Positions 49,887 through 58,890 of a stretch of 64,000 nucleotides of DNA are shown here, in pieces. Numbering within the stretch: position 1 is the stretch's first letter; the number at the start of each line of letters is the position of its first letter. The position numbers and the translations under genes were made by a program. Source of the DNA: Sphingobium bisphenolivorans (GTDB lineage: Bacteria; Pseudomonadota; Alphaproteobacteria; Sphingomonadales; Sphingomonadaceae). The notes under the pieces are model-generated. The model saw only the letters and a list, made by a program, of their open reading frames with translations, did no database searches and had not been told where the DNA came from. The stretch is from positions 1 through 64,000 of the forward strand of contig NZ_ASTG01000026.1 in NCBI RefSeq assembly GCF_000412635.1, given 5' to 3'.

Positions 49887-49917
49887 GATCTAGGGTCTGA
49901 CACCGTGTCAGGGTCAA
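49887..49917 (-). promoter_or_regulatory. MerR-type promoter of copA-cueR
   Basis: On the minus strand TTGACC (-35) and TAGATC (-10) are separated by exactly 19 bases. The spacer contains the perfect palindrome CTGACACGGTGTCAG. The over-long spacer with a central dyad is the hallmark of promoters activated by MerR-family proteins such as CueR. It sits 26 bp before the copA ATG. Confidence 0.88.
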
Positions 49918-49929
49918 TACGTAATCGCC

Positions 49930-50219
49930 TAAGCGGCCAAATCGGCGGGCCCGTTCGCTTGGCCGCCATCAGGCCGGGGAGCACGCCGTCGGCATTGGGC
50001 TGGGTATCGTCGATGCCATCGAGCCGCTGCACGGTCAGGCGGAAGGCGAGCCGCATGAGACCCGTGCTGGCGGCCATAATCGGCGATTACCAGGCGCCAA
50101 TCCGGGCGCAGCATGGCAAGCATGGCGGCACGCCACCGCTTCTCCCGCGCCCACAGGCGGATCGCGCGATCATAGTCTTTCGTCGATCCAGTCCCGCGCG
50201 GCGGGGTGTACGATTGCAT
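49930..50219 (-). pseudogene. SAM-methyltransferase relic
   Basis: The frame from 50219 starts as a class I methyltransferase (YDRAIRLWAREKRWRAAML). It jumps to a late segment ([16 protein letters not shown]) with the glycine-rich SAM loop missing. After a one-base shift near 50060 the C-terminal part continues in another frame ([20 protein letters not shown], then [11 protein letters not shown]). An internal deletion plus a frameshift means it is dead. It sits just ahead of the copA promoter. Confidence 0.7.
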
Positions 50220-50255
50220 TGGCTTCTCCCAACGCGAGGCGTTCGAAACGATAAA

Positions 50256-51200
50256 CTACATCGACATGGGTGGCGACAGTGTCCCCAGCCAGGCGACCAG
50301 CCCGAGAATGACGATCGCAAGACCGCCTTCGACGACGAGGCTCGCCCGCAACAGCGCCTGCGCCCGGGGCGCGTCCTCTTCCTCGATCGCCTGCGCCAGT
50401 GCCGGGGTCAGGCGGTAACGGTTGAGCGCGGCCAGGCCCAGCATGCCGGCGAAGAGCAGCAGCTTGGCGATGAGCAGCAGGCCGTAGGTCGACTGCCCGA
50501 GAGACGCGATGTTGCCCGGGCCGACCAGGAACCAGCCGTTCACCGTCCCGGTCAGGATCAGCAGGGCGACGATGATCGTGCCGACGAGGGAGAAGCCCCG
50601 CAGCGCTTCCTCGGCGAGCATGACCCGGTCCATGTCTTCAGTGGCGAGATCATCGGTTGCGAGCCTGGTAAGAACCAGCGCAAGGAATGCGGCAAGCGCG
50701 CCGACCCAGGCGCCCGCGGCGAGCAGATGGATGAGATCGGCCCCCAGTTGCAGCCAGCCCGCCTCGCCTTCGCCGGCCGCGCCATGCCCGCTCCAGGCGA
50801 GGGTCGCGAGCGCGACCGCGCCTGCCAGAGTGGACGCGATAAAGACAGGACGGGATTGCCGGCGATAGAAGGGGATGCAGAGCAGAAGAACAAGAAGCGC
50901 GACAAGACGCGCCTTCAGCGCCGTTCCCATGGACGTGCCGTTGATGAGGTCTGCGACCATGGATAGATCAGGCTGGGTGAGCGGCAGGCCGGTCATGGCC
51001 GCAGCCTGCAACGCGAACCCCAGCGCCGACAGCAAGAGGGCGAGACAGGCGAGACAGGCCACCATTGCCGCCATCGGCATATGCCGCTGAACGATCCGGC
51101 CGCCGCCAGGCGCATAGAGCGCGAACAGCGGCAGGCCGAACAGCAGGCCGAGATCGACGTAGAGTGCCCAGCGGACGGCGACGAGTGCCACGTCGTTCAT
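50256..51200 (-). CDS. copD: Copper resistance membrane protein CopD
   Basis: This 314-residue integral membrane protein has about eight hydrophobic segments. Conserved CopD elements are DLIHLLAAGAWVGALAAFLA with its His, and FSLVGTIIVALLILTGTVNG. It is presumed to move copper across the inner membrane with CopC in the periplasm. It starts 4 bp after the copC stop. Confidence 0.88.
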   Translation of the reverse strand: MNDVALVAVRWALYVDLGLLFGLPLFALYAPGGGRIVQRHMPMAAMVACLACLALLLSALGFALQAAAMTGLPLTQPDLSMVADLINGTSMGTALKARLVALLVLLLCIPFYRRQSRPVFIASTLAGAVALATLAWSGHGAAGEGEAGWLQLGADLIHLLAAGAWVGALAAFLALVLTRLATDDLATEDMDRVMLAEEALRGFSLVGTIIVALLILTGTVNGWFLVGPGNIASLGQSTYGLLLIAKLLLFAGMLGLAALNRYRLTPALAQAIEEEDAPRAQALLRASLVVEGGLAIVILGLVAWLGTLSPPMSM

Positions 51201-51204
51201 GGCT

Positions 51205-51582
51205 TCACTTGACGGTAAAGGCGAGATTTCCCTGGATGCGGTGCGTGTCGGTCGAGACGACGTGCCAGGCGACCTGATAGCTGCCTGCCATGAGCGGCTT
51301 GTCGAGCGCCAGCACGAGCGTCTTGCCGCCTTCGACGGCCGTCTTGAAGCCGGTAACCGCCATGCGGTGGTTGGGCATGCCGGGCATGCCGGTCATCACG
51401 ATCTCGGCGCCCGACAGCTTCGGCATCAGACCTTCACTGAAGGTGAGCGTGATACGCGAAGGCGCCGAGACGCTGGCGTTCGCGGCGGGCGTCGAGGACA
51501 CAAGCTTGGGATGCGCGTAGGCCGGAGCAGAAACACTCAGGCCGACGGCGGCGATAACTGCGAGAGGCGAAAAGAAACGCAT
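51205..51582 (-). CDS. copC: Periplasmic copper-binding protein CopC
   Basis: This 125-residue exported beta-sandwich protein has a signal peptide (LAVIAAVGLSVSAPAYA), then the N-terminal copper ligand His in AHPKLVSSTPA. A Met-rich loop follows (GTMTGMPGMPNHRM, read here as MTGMPGMPNHRM). The C-terminal segment is YQVAWHVVSTDTHRIQGN. It is divergent from the CnrYXH-like genes. Confidence 0.92.
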   Translation of the reverse strand: MRFFSPLAVIAAVGLSVSAPAYAHPKLVSSTPAANASVSAPSRITLTFSEGLMPKLSGAEIVMTGMPGMPNHRMAVTGFKTAVEGGKTLVLALDKPLMAGSYQVAWHVVSTDTHRIQGNLAFTVK

Positions 51583-51715
51583 TGGAACATTCTCCTGTAG
51601 ATCCCATGAGACAATACGCAGCCCGAGCCCCCACCCCTCGCAATTATTCTTTTCAATCTACAGCAAGGGTTCCTGGACCATCGTGCGTATTGAAGGATGA
51701 AGACGGAGAAGCACC

Positions 51716-51988
51716 ATGGATGAACTTGACCACCTGCTCTCGCGGTTGCGCGATGCGCCTCTCGATCCCAGGCTCGGCGGCCTGGAAAGCCGGGTCATGG
51801 CGGAAATAGCGCGCATCCGGGCCATACCAAGCCTTGGCGCTATGACGTTCGGCATCGCGGCCGCAACCGCGCTGTTCATCGGAATTGCCGGCTCGGCAGT
51901 TCCGACACGGTCTGCTGATGCCAAACCGCTATCGCCCTTCGATGCTCGGCTCGCGCTTGCGCCCTCGACGCTGCTGAGCTCGCAGTGA
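51716..51988 (+). CDS. CnrY-like small membrane anti-sigma candidate
   Basis: This 90-residue protein has a short cytoplasmic helix (DELDHLLSRLRDAPLDPRLG) and one membrane segment (MTFGIAAATALFIGIAGSA). It is followed with 4-bp overlap by a CnrX-like sensor and then an ECF sigma gene. This order is that of cnrYXH, where the small CnrY holds the sigma factor. It has no strong sequence match visible, so the role is by position. Confidence 0.6.
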   Translation: MDELDHLLSRLRDAPLDPRLGGLESRVMAEIARIRAIPSLGAMTFGIAAATALFIGIAGSAVPTRSADAKPLSPFDARLALAPSTLLSSQ

Positions 51989-52428
51989 TGCGCGACCGCC
52001 GCCGGCTCCTGCTCCTCGTCCTGGTGACCTTCGCCGCGGCGATCGCTGGCGTTGTCATTGGCCGCGTCTATGTGGTTCCAGTGCGCCCGGTCGAAAATGA
52101 GCTGCACGAGCTGCTCCATCGCGATCTGAAGCTGAATTCAGCGCAACACAGCCGACTCGAGACAATCGAGAAGAACTACGCGATCCGGCGTCAAGCGCTG
52201 GAGGCCGAATTGCGCGCCGACAATGCGCGTCTCGCGGAAGCGATCGAAGCGGAGCATGGCTATGGCCCGCAAGTCGCAACTGCGGTGGATCGCTCGCACC
52301 AGGCCATGGGCGCGCTGCAGAAAGAAACACTTGAGCATATCTTCGCGATGCGGGCCGTGCTGCGCCCGGATCAGACGGACAAATTCGACGACGCCGTGGT
52401 GAAAGCGCTGACGGCCAAATCCGAATGA
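51985..52428 (+). CDS. CnrX-like periplasmic metal sensor
   Basis: This 147-residue protein has an N-terminal membrane anchor (LLLLVLVTFAAAIAGVVIG) and a helical periplasmic domain. His-rich ligands sit at conserved spacing: HELLHRDLKLN (H-x3-H) and, near the end, LEHIFAMR (H-x3-M). This is the pattern of metal-sensing CnrX/NccX (heavy-metal-resistance/CpxP-type fold). The start is GTG overlapping the previous stop; an ATG at 51988 is also in frame. Confidence 0.72.
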   Translation: MMRDRRRLLLLVLVTFAAAIAGVVIGRVYVVPVRPVENELHELLHRDLKLNSAQHSRLETIEKNYAIRRQALEAELRADNARLAEAIEAEHGYGPQVATAVDRSHQAMGALQKETLEHIFAMRAVLRPDQTDKFDDAVVKALTAKSE

Positions 52429-52991
52429 CCGCGTGCCTCCCCGACTGCTCGGACGGGGAGCTCGCGGCTCTGGCGCTTGGAGGCCGGCAAGCGGCCTATG
52501 GCGAGCTGGTCCGCCGGCATCAAGGTTGGGTTCACCGGCTCGTGCGCAGCCATGTCGGATCTATGGATGAGGCATTGGATGTCACCCAGGCGAGCTTCGT
52601 CGCGGCCTTTGCCGCACTCAACCGCTATGACGTAACCCGACCCTTCCAGGTCTGGATGTCCCGGATTGTCATCAACAAATGCCATGACTGGCGGCGTCGG
52701 CGAGCGGTTCGAAATTTCTTTGCCCTAGCCCTACCGCTCGGCGAGGCGGACGGCGTCGCCGACGACGCACCGCTGCCCGATCAGGCGATCGGGGCCGAAC
52801 AGCAGCTCGCGCAAGCAATGAAAGCGATTGCTGCCCTGCCGTCTTCCCTCAAGGACACGCTTATTTTGCGTACGATCGACGAGAAATCGGAAGCTGAAAC
52901 CGCCGAAATTCTCGGGATCAGCCAGAAGGCGGTCGAAACGCGCCTCTATCGAGCTAGGGCACGCCTTTCGGAAATATTAAAGAAAGTTTGA
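52425..52991 (+). CDS. ECF sigma factor (CnrH-like)
   Basis: This 188-residue sigma-70-type ECF factor has region 2 (ELVRRHQGWVHRLVRSHVGS, DVTQASFVAAFAALNRYD) and region 4 (LPSSLKDTLILRTIDEKSEA, ISQKAVETRLYRARARL). It is the third gene of the CnrYXH-like set, coupled by a 4-bp overlap. The next genes are copA and copB, so it may drive their transcription. Confidence 0.85.
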   Translation: MTACLPDCSDGELAALALGGRQAAYGELVRRHQGWVHRLVRSHVGSMDEALDVTQASFVAAFAALNRYDVTRPFQVWMSRIVINKCHDWRRRRAVRNFFALALPLGEADGVADDAPLPDQAIGAEQQLAQAMKAIAALPSSLKDTLILRTIDEKSEAETAEILGISQKAVETRLYRARARLSEILKKV

Positions 52992-53057
52992 GGGGGATGA
53001 GGCCATGCTGCGTATTCCCAATAGGTACGCCCTCTTTCTTAAAGCTGAGACAACCGA

Positions 53058-54983
53058 ATGATTTCTGCTCTCGACCGCCGCCAGTTCCTCCGCGGCGCGG
53101 CCCTCGCCGGCGGCGGCGCAGCATTGTCAGCCTGGCTGCCGGCCTGGGCGCAGACGATCTCGCCGGGGATGCGACCGACGCTGCCGACCGTGTCGGGCGA
53201 AGACATTACGCTCACCATCGCCCGGCAGTCGATGACCATCGACGGGCGCAAGTTCCGGGCAATCGGCCTCAACGGCACGGTCCCCGCCCCGCTGATCCGG
53301 CTGCGCGAGGGCCAGCGCGTGCGGCTCAACGTCATCAATCAGCTGGAGGAGGACAGCTCGATCCACTGGCACGGGCTGATCCTGCCGGCCAATATGGACG
53401 GTGTGCCGGGCGTGTCTTTTCCGGGCATCAAGCCGGGCTCGAACTACCTCTACCAGTTCTCCGTCGTGCAAAGCGGCACCTACTGGTACCACAGCCATTC
53501 AGGCCTGCAGGAACAGGAAGGCCATTACGGCCCGATCATCATCGATCCCGCCGGTGCCGATCCGGTCGCCTATGACCGCGAGCATGTCATCGTGCTCGCC
53601 GATCACAGCGCGCTCTCGCCGCAGGCGATCTTCCGGCGCCTCAAGGTCAACCCCGGCCATTTCAATTTCCAGCGCCAGACCCTGGCCGGGCTCCTGTCGG
53701 GCAAGGATCAGCCGCTCAAGGACCGGCTCGACTGGGGCCAGATGCGGATGGACCCGGCCGACATCTCCGATGTGACCGGATCCACCTACACCTATCTCGT
53801 CAACGGCCATGGTCCGATGGACAACTGGACCGCGCTCTTCACCCCGGGCGAACGGGTGCGGCTGCGGGTCATCAATGCGTCGGCGATGACCACCTTCAAC
53901 GTCCGCATCCCCGGCCTGCCGCTGACCATCGTCCAGGCCGACGGGCAGAATGTGGTGCCGGTCACCGTCGACGAGTTCCAGGTTGGTGTTGCCGAGACCT
54001 ACGACGTCGTTGTCAGCCCAGGCGATGACAAGGCCTACACCCTTGTCGGCGAGGCGATCGACCGCTCGGGCATGGCGCGTGCCACGCTCGCGCCGCGCGC
54101 CGGCATGGCCGGCGAGGTTCCCCCCTTACGCAAACGGCCGCTCGCCGACATGAAGGACATGGGCATGGACATGTCCTCGATGCCGGGCATGGAAGGCATG
54201 GACATGTCGGGCGGCGCTATGCGGGGCGTCGATCCGACGGCCGAGAAGAACGCGTCCGCGCGCCTCGCGACCGGCGCGGCGGCAGCGATGGCGACCATGG
54301 ACAATAGCGCCATGGCAGGCATGGATCATTCGGGGATGGATCATTCCGCGATGAGCGGGATGGACCACGGCGCGATGGGCGCCGATGGCCAGATGGCGGG
54401 CATGGACCATGGCGGGCACGCGATGGGGTCGATGAAGATGCGAGACTTCTCGAACGCGCCGCAGGTGAAGCGCGACCCGAGCGTCCAGACCATCTCGCCG
54501 ATGCCCGTCGACCGCACCGGCGAGCCCGGCCAGGGCCTCGCCGACGTCGGCCACAAGGTGCTTGTCTACAGGGACCTGATGGCGCTCGATCGCAATCCGG
54601 ACGTGCGCGCGCCGAGCCGCAGCATCGACATTCACCTCACCGGCAACATGGAGCGGTTCATGTGGTCGTTCGACGGCGAAAAAATGTCGGACCATCACGA
54701 GCCGATCCCCTTCATCGAAGGCGAGCGGGTGCGCGTCAATCTCATCAACGACACGATGATGGGGCATCCGATCCATATTCACGGGCATTTTTTCGAGCTG
54801 GTGACGGGGCATGGCGATCATGCGCCACGCAAGCATACGGTAATCGTCCAGCCCGGCGGCAAGGTGACCTGGGACTTCACCGCCGACGCGGTCGGCGACT
54901 GGGCCTTCCACTGTCATCTCCTCTACCACATGCATGCCGGGATGATGCGGGTCGTGAGCGTCCGTCCGAAGGGAGACGCGTAA
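53058..54983 (+). CDS. copA: Multicopper oxidase CopA (Tat-exported)
   Basis: This 641-residue periplasmic copper oxidase has a twin-arginine signal (LDRRQFLRGAALAGG). Cupredoxin copper ligands are seen in SIHWHGLIL, YWYHSHSG, HPIHIHGHFF and FHCHLLYHMHAGM. A Met/His/Gly-rich insert (residues about 375-455; MDMSSMPGMEG, MDHSGMDHSAMSGMDHG) lies between domains. It is followed by copB with TAATG coupling. A second partial copA is at the right edge. The symbol is shared with the P-type ATPase but the protein is unrelated. Confidence 0.94.
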   Translation: MISALDRRQFLRGAALAGGGAALSAWLPAWAQTISPGMRPTLPTVSGEDITLTIARQSMTIDGRKFRAIGLNGTVPAPLIRLREGQRVRLNVINQLEEDSSIHWHGLILPANMDGVPGVSFPGIKPGSNYLYQFSVVQSGTYWYHSHSGLQEQEGHYGPIIIDPAGADPVAYDREHVIVLADHSALSPQAIFRRLKVNPGHFNFQRQTLAGLLSGKDQPLKDRLDWGQMRMDPADISDVTGSTYTYLVNGHGPMDNWTALFTPGERVRLRVINASAMTTFNVRIPGLPLTIVQADGQNVVPVTVDEFQVGVAETYDVVVSPGDDKAYTLVGEAIDRSGMARATLAPRAGMAGEVPPLRKRPLADMKDMGMDMSSMPGMEGMDMSGGAMRGVDPTAEKNASARLATGAAAAMATMDNSAMAGMDHSGMDHSAMSGMDHGAMGADGQMAGMDHGGHAMGSMKMRDFSNAPQVKRDPSVQTISPMPVDRTGEPGQGLADVGHKVLVYRDLMALDRNPDVRAPSRSIDIHLTGNMERFMWSFDGEKMSDHHEPIPFIEGERVRVNLINDTMMGHPIHIHGHFFELVTGHGDHAPRKHTVIVQPGGKVTWDFTADAVGDWAFHCHLLYHMHAGMMRVVSVRPKGDA

Positions 54984-56083
54984 TGACCCGCATCCTCACG
55001 CCGCTGGTGAGCGCGATCGCCCTTTTCGCTGCCGCGCCCGCCTTTGCCCAGGATCATTCAATGCACGGCATGCCCGGCATGGCGCCGCCGGGCGAGGTGC
55101 CGCCGGCGCAGGAGAAGAAGAAGGACAAGGCCGCCGCCAGGCCGCGCGCTCAGACACCAGCGCCAGACGCCACCTCGGCGATGGACCATTCGCAGCACCA
55201 GGCCAGTCCTGCGCCGCAGGGAGATGCGGCCGGTCAGCCGCAACCCGCGTCTCCCGCGATGCCGGACATGCCCGGGATGGACCATTCGCAGCATGGCCAG
55301 ACCGCCATGCCCGGCATGCAAATGACCGGCACGGCGCTTCCGGCCGGCAATGCGCCCCCGCCGCCTCCCCCCAGCGACCACTTCGCCGATCGTGATTTTC
55401 CCGGCGCCGAGATGGCGCGCTCACGCGACATCATGATGAAGGACAGCGGCGGCAACAATTTCGGGCAGGTGCTGCTCAACCTGTTCGAGTATCAAGCGCA
55501 TAGCGGTCGCGATGGCTATCGCTGGGATGGCGAAGGCTTTTACGGCGGCGATATCAACCGGCTCTGGCTCAAGAGCGAGGGCGAAGGCGAGTTCGGCCGC
55601 GGCATCGACAGCGCGGAGGTGCAGGTGCTCTACAGCCGGGCCATCGACCCCTATTTCAATCTTCAGGGCGGTATCCGCCAGGACTTCGGCCGCGGGCCCG
55701 ACCGCACTTACGCGACGGTCGGCGTCGAGGGCCTGGCTCCCGGCATGTTCGAAGTCGAAGGCGCGCTGTTCCTCTCGACCAAGGGCGATGTTCTGGGCCG
55801 GGTCGAGGGCTATTACGACCAGCGCATTACCCAGCGCCTGATCTTGCAGCCGCGCGCCGAGGTCAATTTCGCCGCGCAGGATATTCCGGAGAACGACATC
55901 GGTTCGGGGCTGGTCAACATAGAGCTCGGCGCGCGCCTGCGCTATGAGTTCAGCCGCCAGTTCGCACCCTATATCGGCGTCTCTTATCTGCGCAAAGCCG
56001 GCGACACGGCGCGGCTGTCGAGGCTTGCCGGCGAGGACGTCCATGCCACCAGCTTCGTCGCCGGCATCCGCTTCTGGTTCTAG
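54983..56083 (+). CDS. copB: Copper resistance outer-membrane protein CopB
   Basis: This 366-residue exported protein has a signal peptide (ILTPLVSAIALFAAAPAFA), then a Met/His-rich linker (DHSMHGMPGMAPPG, MPGMDHSQHG). The CopB outer-membrane beta domain follows (GQVLLNLFEYQAHSGRDG, QDFGRGPDRTYATVG, FAPYIGVSYLR). It is thought to work with CopA at the outer membrane. The start overlaps the copA stop. Confidence 0.92.
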   Translation: MTRILTPLVSAIALFAAAPAFAQDHSMHGMPGMAPPGEVPPAQEKKKDKAAARPRAQTPAPDATSAMDHSQHQASPAPQGDAAGQPQPASPAMPDMPGMDHSQHGQTAMPGMQMTGTALPAGNAPPPPPPSDHFADRDFPGAEMARSRDIMMKDSGGNNFGQVLLNLFEYQAHSGRDGYRWDGEGFYGGDINRLWLKSEGEGEFGRGIDSAEVQVLYSRAIDPYFNLQGGIRQDFGRGPDRTYATVGVEGLAPGMFEVEGALFLSTKGDVLGRVEGYYDQRITQRLILQPRAEVNFAAQDIPENDIGSGLVNIELGARLRYEFSRQFAPYIGVSYLRKAGDTARLSRLAGEDVHATSFVAGIRFWF

Positions 56084-56173
56084 CATCGGGACGGCTGATG
56101 GCGGGGGCGAACAGGAGAGCGGGGCGTTACACTGAGACCCAGGTCGGCCTGCGCCGAACGAAGGAGATACGCC

Positions 56174-56647
56174 ATGGATCATTCGTCCCACATGAGCACA
56201 CGGAAGATGGGCGCCTATTGGAGCCTGGCCTTCCAGACCGTCATCAGCGGCGTCATCATGTATCTGGTGATGTTCGTCATGATCGACGGGCTCGACAGCT
56301 TCTACAACAACCTCAACATGCTCTACATGACGCTGATGATGGTCTCACCGATGGTGGTGCTCATGATCCTCGCCATGCGGCACATGTTCGCGTCGAAGGC
56401 CGCCAACATCGCGCTGATCGCCGCGTCGCTGGTCGCCTTCTTGGGCAGCTTCGCGTTCATCCGCACGCAGACCACGATCGGCGACACGGCCTTTCTGCGC
56501 TCGATGATCCCACACCACTCCGGCGCGATCCTGATGTGCCAGGAAGCAAAGCTGAGCGATCCCGAAGTCATCCGGCTTTGCGAATCGATCAAGCGCTCGC
56601 AGCGGCAGGAAATCGACGAGATGAAGGCCATACTCGCGCGGCGCTGA
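56174..56647 (+). CDS. DUF305 membrane protein
   Basis: This 157-residue protein has a His/Met start (MDHSSHMSTRKMG) and three hydrophobic helices (WSLAFQTVISGVIMYLVMF, MTLMMVSPMVVLMILAM, IALIAASLVAFLGSFAF). The DUF305 C-terminus carries the SMIPHHSGAILMCQEA motif. DUF305 proteins are often found in copper clusters, possibly binding metal. AGGAGATACGCC before the ATG is the ribosome site. Confidence 0.82.
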   Translation: MDHSSHMSTRKMGAYWSLAFQTVISGVIMYLVMFVMIDGLDSFYNNLNMLYMTLMMVSPMVVLMILAMRHMFASKAANIALIAASLVAFLGSFAFIRTQTTIGDTAFLRSMIPHHSGAILMCQEAKLSDPEVIRLCESIKRSQRQEIDEMKAILARR

Positions 56648-56705
56648 GTGGCACGGTCCGGCTACGCCCGGATACGTGCGCCCGGCCGGGCGTGTGAGCC
56701 GGCCG

Positions 56706-58241
56706 ATGGTCTACACGAGGCGCGGGCCCGACGAGATTGCCAGGGAGGTGGCGCGGCTTGCGCCGCTGTTCCTGCGACAGGCTGGCGGCCACGTCCTGAC
56801 GCTGCTCGATCCTTCCGGGATGGTGCTGAGCTATAATGAAGAAGGCGAGCGTGCCGAATGCTGGCCGCTCGATCGCGTCCTGGGACAGCCCCACGACCTG
56901 TTCTACCCGCCCGACGAGATTGCGGCGGGGCGTCCAGGCGCAGACCTGGCGGCCGCCCTTCACGAGGGCACGCTGGAGCGCGAAGCGTGGCGGGTCTGCG
57001 AGAACGGCGCGGAATATCTGGCGCGCCTGACGATCACCGCACTGTTCGAAGGCGACACACATCGCGGCTTCGCCTGCATCAGCCGCGATGTCACCGACGA
57101 GGCGGCGGTCCGCGCATCGATCGAGACCCGCGAGCAGCATCTGCAATCGATTCTGGCGACGGTGCCGGATGCGATGATCATCATCGACGAGACCGGCGCC
57201 ATCACGTCGTTCAGCGCAGCGGCACAACGCCTGTTCGGCTACAGCGAAGCCGAGCTCGTCGGCCGCAACGTCTCCTGCCTTATGCCCCAGCCCGATCGCG
57301 ACCGTCACGACGAATATCTCGCGCATTATCTGCAGACCGGCGAGCGCCGGATCATCGGCCTCGGTCGCGTCGTGGTCGGCCAGCGCCGCGACGGCTCAAC
57401 CTTCCCGATGCAGCTGTCGGTCGGCGAGGCCGGTGAAGACGGGCAGCGGTTGTTCACCGGCTTTATCCGGGATCTCACCGCCAAGGAGCAGGATGAGCTC
57501 AGGCTCAAGGAACTGCAGGCAGAGCTGGTCCATGTCTCTCGGCTGAGCGCGATGGGCACGATGGCCTCGACGCTCGCGCATGAGCTCAACCAGCCGCTTG
57601 CCGCGGTCGCGCTCTATCTCGAGACGATCCGCGACATGCTCGACGAGCGGGACGACGAACCCTTCGTGTCGCTACGGTCGGTGATGGATGATGCGGCACA
57701 GGAAACGCTGCGGGCCGGCCATATCGTCCGGCGCCTGCGCGATTTCGTCGCCCGCGGCGAGGTCGACAAGAGCCTCCACGAGCTGCCGCAGGTCATCGCC
57801 GAGGCGAGCCAGCTCGCGCTGGTCGGTGCACGCGAGCGCGGCATCCGCAGCTTCTTTGCGGTCGATCCCGCCGCGACGCTGGTCCTCGTCGACAGGGTGC
57901 AGATCCAGCAGGTGCTGGTCAACCTGATGCGCAATGCCATCGAGGCGATGGCGGAGTGTCCGGTTCGCGACCTCAAGGTGGCGACCAGGTTGCGCCCTGA
58001 CGGGCTGATCGAGGTGACCGTGGAGGATACCGGTCCCGGCATCGCGGACGGAATCCGCGAGCAGCTCTTCACGGCGTTCAACTCGACAAAGGCCGACGGC
58101 ATGGGCCTCGGCCTCTCGATCTGCCGGACCATCATCGAAGCGCATGGCGGCCGTATCTGGATGGAGCGCCCCGACCGCGGCGGCACCCGCTTTCATTTTA
58201 CCTTGATCCATGCGCGGGCGGAGGAGGAACATGGGGGATAG
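56706..58241 (+). CDS. fixL: FixL-type haem PAS sensor histidine kinase
   Basis: This 511-residue kinase has two PAS regions. The second (residues about 143-245) follows Bradyrhizobium FixL closely: PDRDRHDEYLAHY holds His201, the proximal haem ligand, and IIGLGRVVVG holds Arg221, the distal Arg. The HisKA/HATPase region has LAHELNQPLAAV (H292) and the N/G boxes (VLVNLMRNAIEAM, VEDTGPGIADG). The start at 56706 is the first ATG consistent with the PAS order. The stop overlaps fixJ by 11 bp. Confidence 0.86.
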   Translation: MVYTRRGPDEIAREVARLAPLFLRQAGGHVLTLLDPSGMVLSYNEEGERAECWPLDRVLGQPHDLFYPPDEIAAGRPGADLAAALHEGTLEREAWRVCENGAEYLARLTITALFEGDTHRGFACISRDVTDEAAVRASIETREQHLQSILATVPDAMIIIDETGAITSFSAAAQRLFGYSEAELVGRNVSCLMPQPDRDRHDEYLAHYLQTGERRIIGLGRVVVGQRRDGSTFPMQLSVGEAGEDGQRLFTGFIRDLTAKEQDELRLKELQAELVHVSRLSAMGTMASTLAHELNQPLAAVALYLETIRDMLDERDDEPFVSLRSVMDDAAQETLRAGHIVRRLRDFVARGEVDKSLHELPQVIAEASQLALVGARERGIRSFFAVDPAATLVLVDRVQIQQVLVNLMRNAIEAMAECPVRDLKVATRLRPDGLIEVTVEDTGPGIADGIREQLFTAFNSTKADGMGLGLSICRTIIEAHGGRIWMERPDRGGTRFHFTLIHARAEEEHGG

Positions 58242-58854
58242 ACGCGTCATCCATCTGGTCGACGACGAGGAGAGCATCCGCAAGGCGGCGAGCTTTGCGC
58301 TCAAGACCGCGGGCTACGACGTCGTGACCTATGCCTCGGGCGTGGAGTTTCTCAAGGAGGCGAAGTCGGCGGCCGTCGGCTGCGTCATCCTTGACGTGCG
58401 CATGCCCGAGATGGACGGTCTCGAGGTTCAGGCCGCCATGGCAGCACGCGGGGTCAACATGCCGGTCATCGTCCTGACCGGCCATGGCGACGTGTCGGTT
58501 GCGGTGCAGGCCATGAAAGGCGGCGCGGTCGACTTTCTCGAGAAGCCCTTCGAGAAAGCGGCCCTGCTCGGCGCCGTCAGCCGCGCGTTCGCGCGTCTCG
58601 ACGATGTCGACTTTCGCACTCTGGAAACCTCTGAAGCCGGCGTGCGGGTCGCTGCACTGACGCCCCGGGAGCGTGAAGTGCTGGAAGGGCTGGCGAACGG
58701 CCTGCCCAATAAGACGATCGCCTATGACCTGGGCTGTTCATCGCGAACGGTCGAGGTCCATCGCGCGAGCCTGATGGCCAAGCTCGAGGTCCGCAATTTG
58801 TCCGAAGCCCTGCGGATCGCCTTTGCCGCGGGCATGGGCCGCAAGCCGAAGTGA
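58231..58854 (+). CDS. fixJ: FixJ-type response regulator (second copy)
   Basis: This 207-residue regulator has phosphorylatable Asp55 (VILDVRMPEMDG), K in LEKPFEK, and the C-terminal LuxR HTH (LTPREREVLEGLANGLPN, SRTVEVHRASLMAKL). The start is the ATG at 58231, just behind a GGAGGAGG site. It is the cognate regulator of the FixL upstream. Its targets cannot be read here. Confidence 0.9.
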   Translation: MGDRRVIHLVDDEESIRKAASFALKTAGYDVVTYASGVEFLKEAKSAAVGCVILDVRMPEMDGLEVQAAMAARGVNMPVIVLTGHGDVSVAVQAMKGGAVDFLEKPFEKAALLGAVSRAFARLDDVDFRTLETSEAGVRVAALTPREREVLEGLANGLPNKTIAYDLGCSSRTVEVHRASLMAKLEVRNLSEALRIAFAAGMGRKPK

Positions 58855-58890
58855 CTGCGACCTCTACGTAGCGACGGGACGAGGCGCGAT

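Noticed and set aside
54300..54430. Repeated ATGGACCAT-like units that look like a tandem DNA repeat
   Set aside because: They encode the Met/His/Asp-rich copper-binding insert of CopA. The repetition is at protein level.
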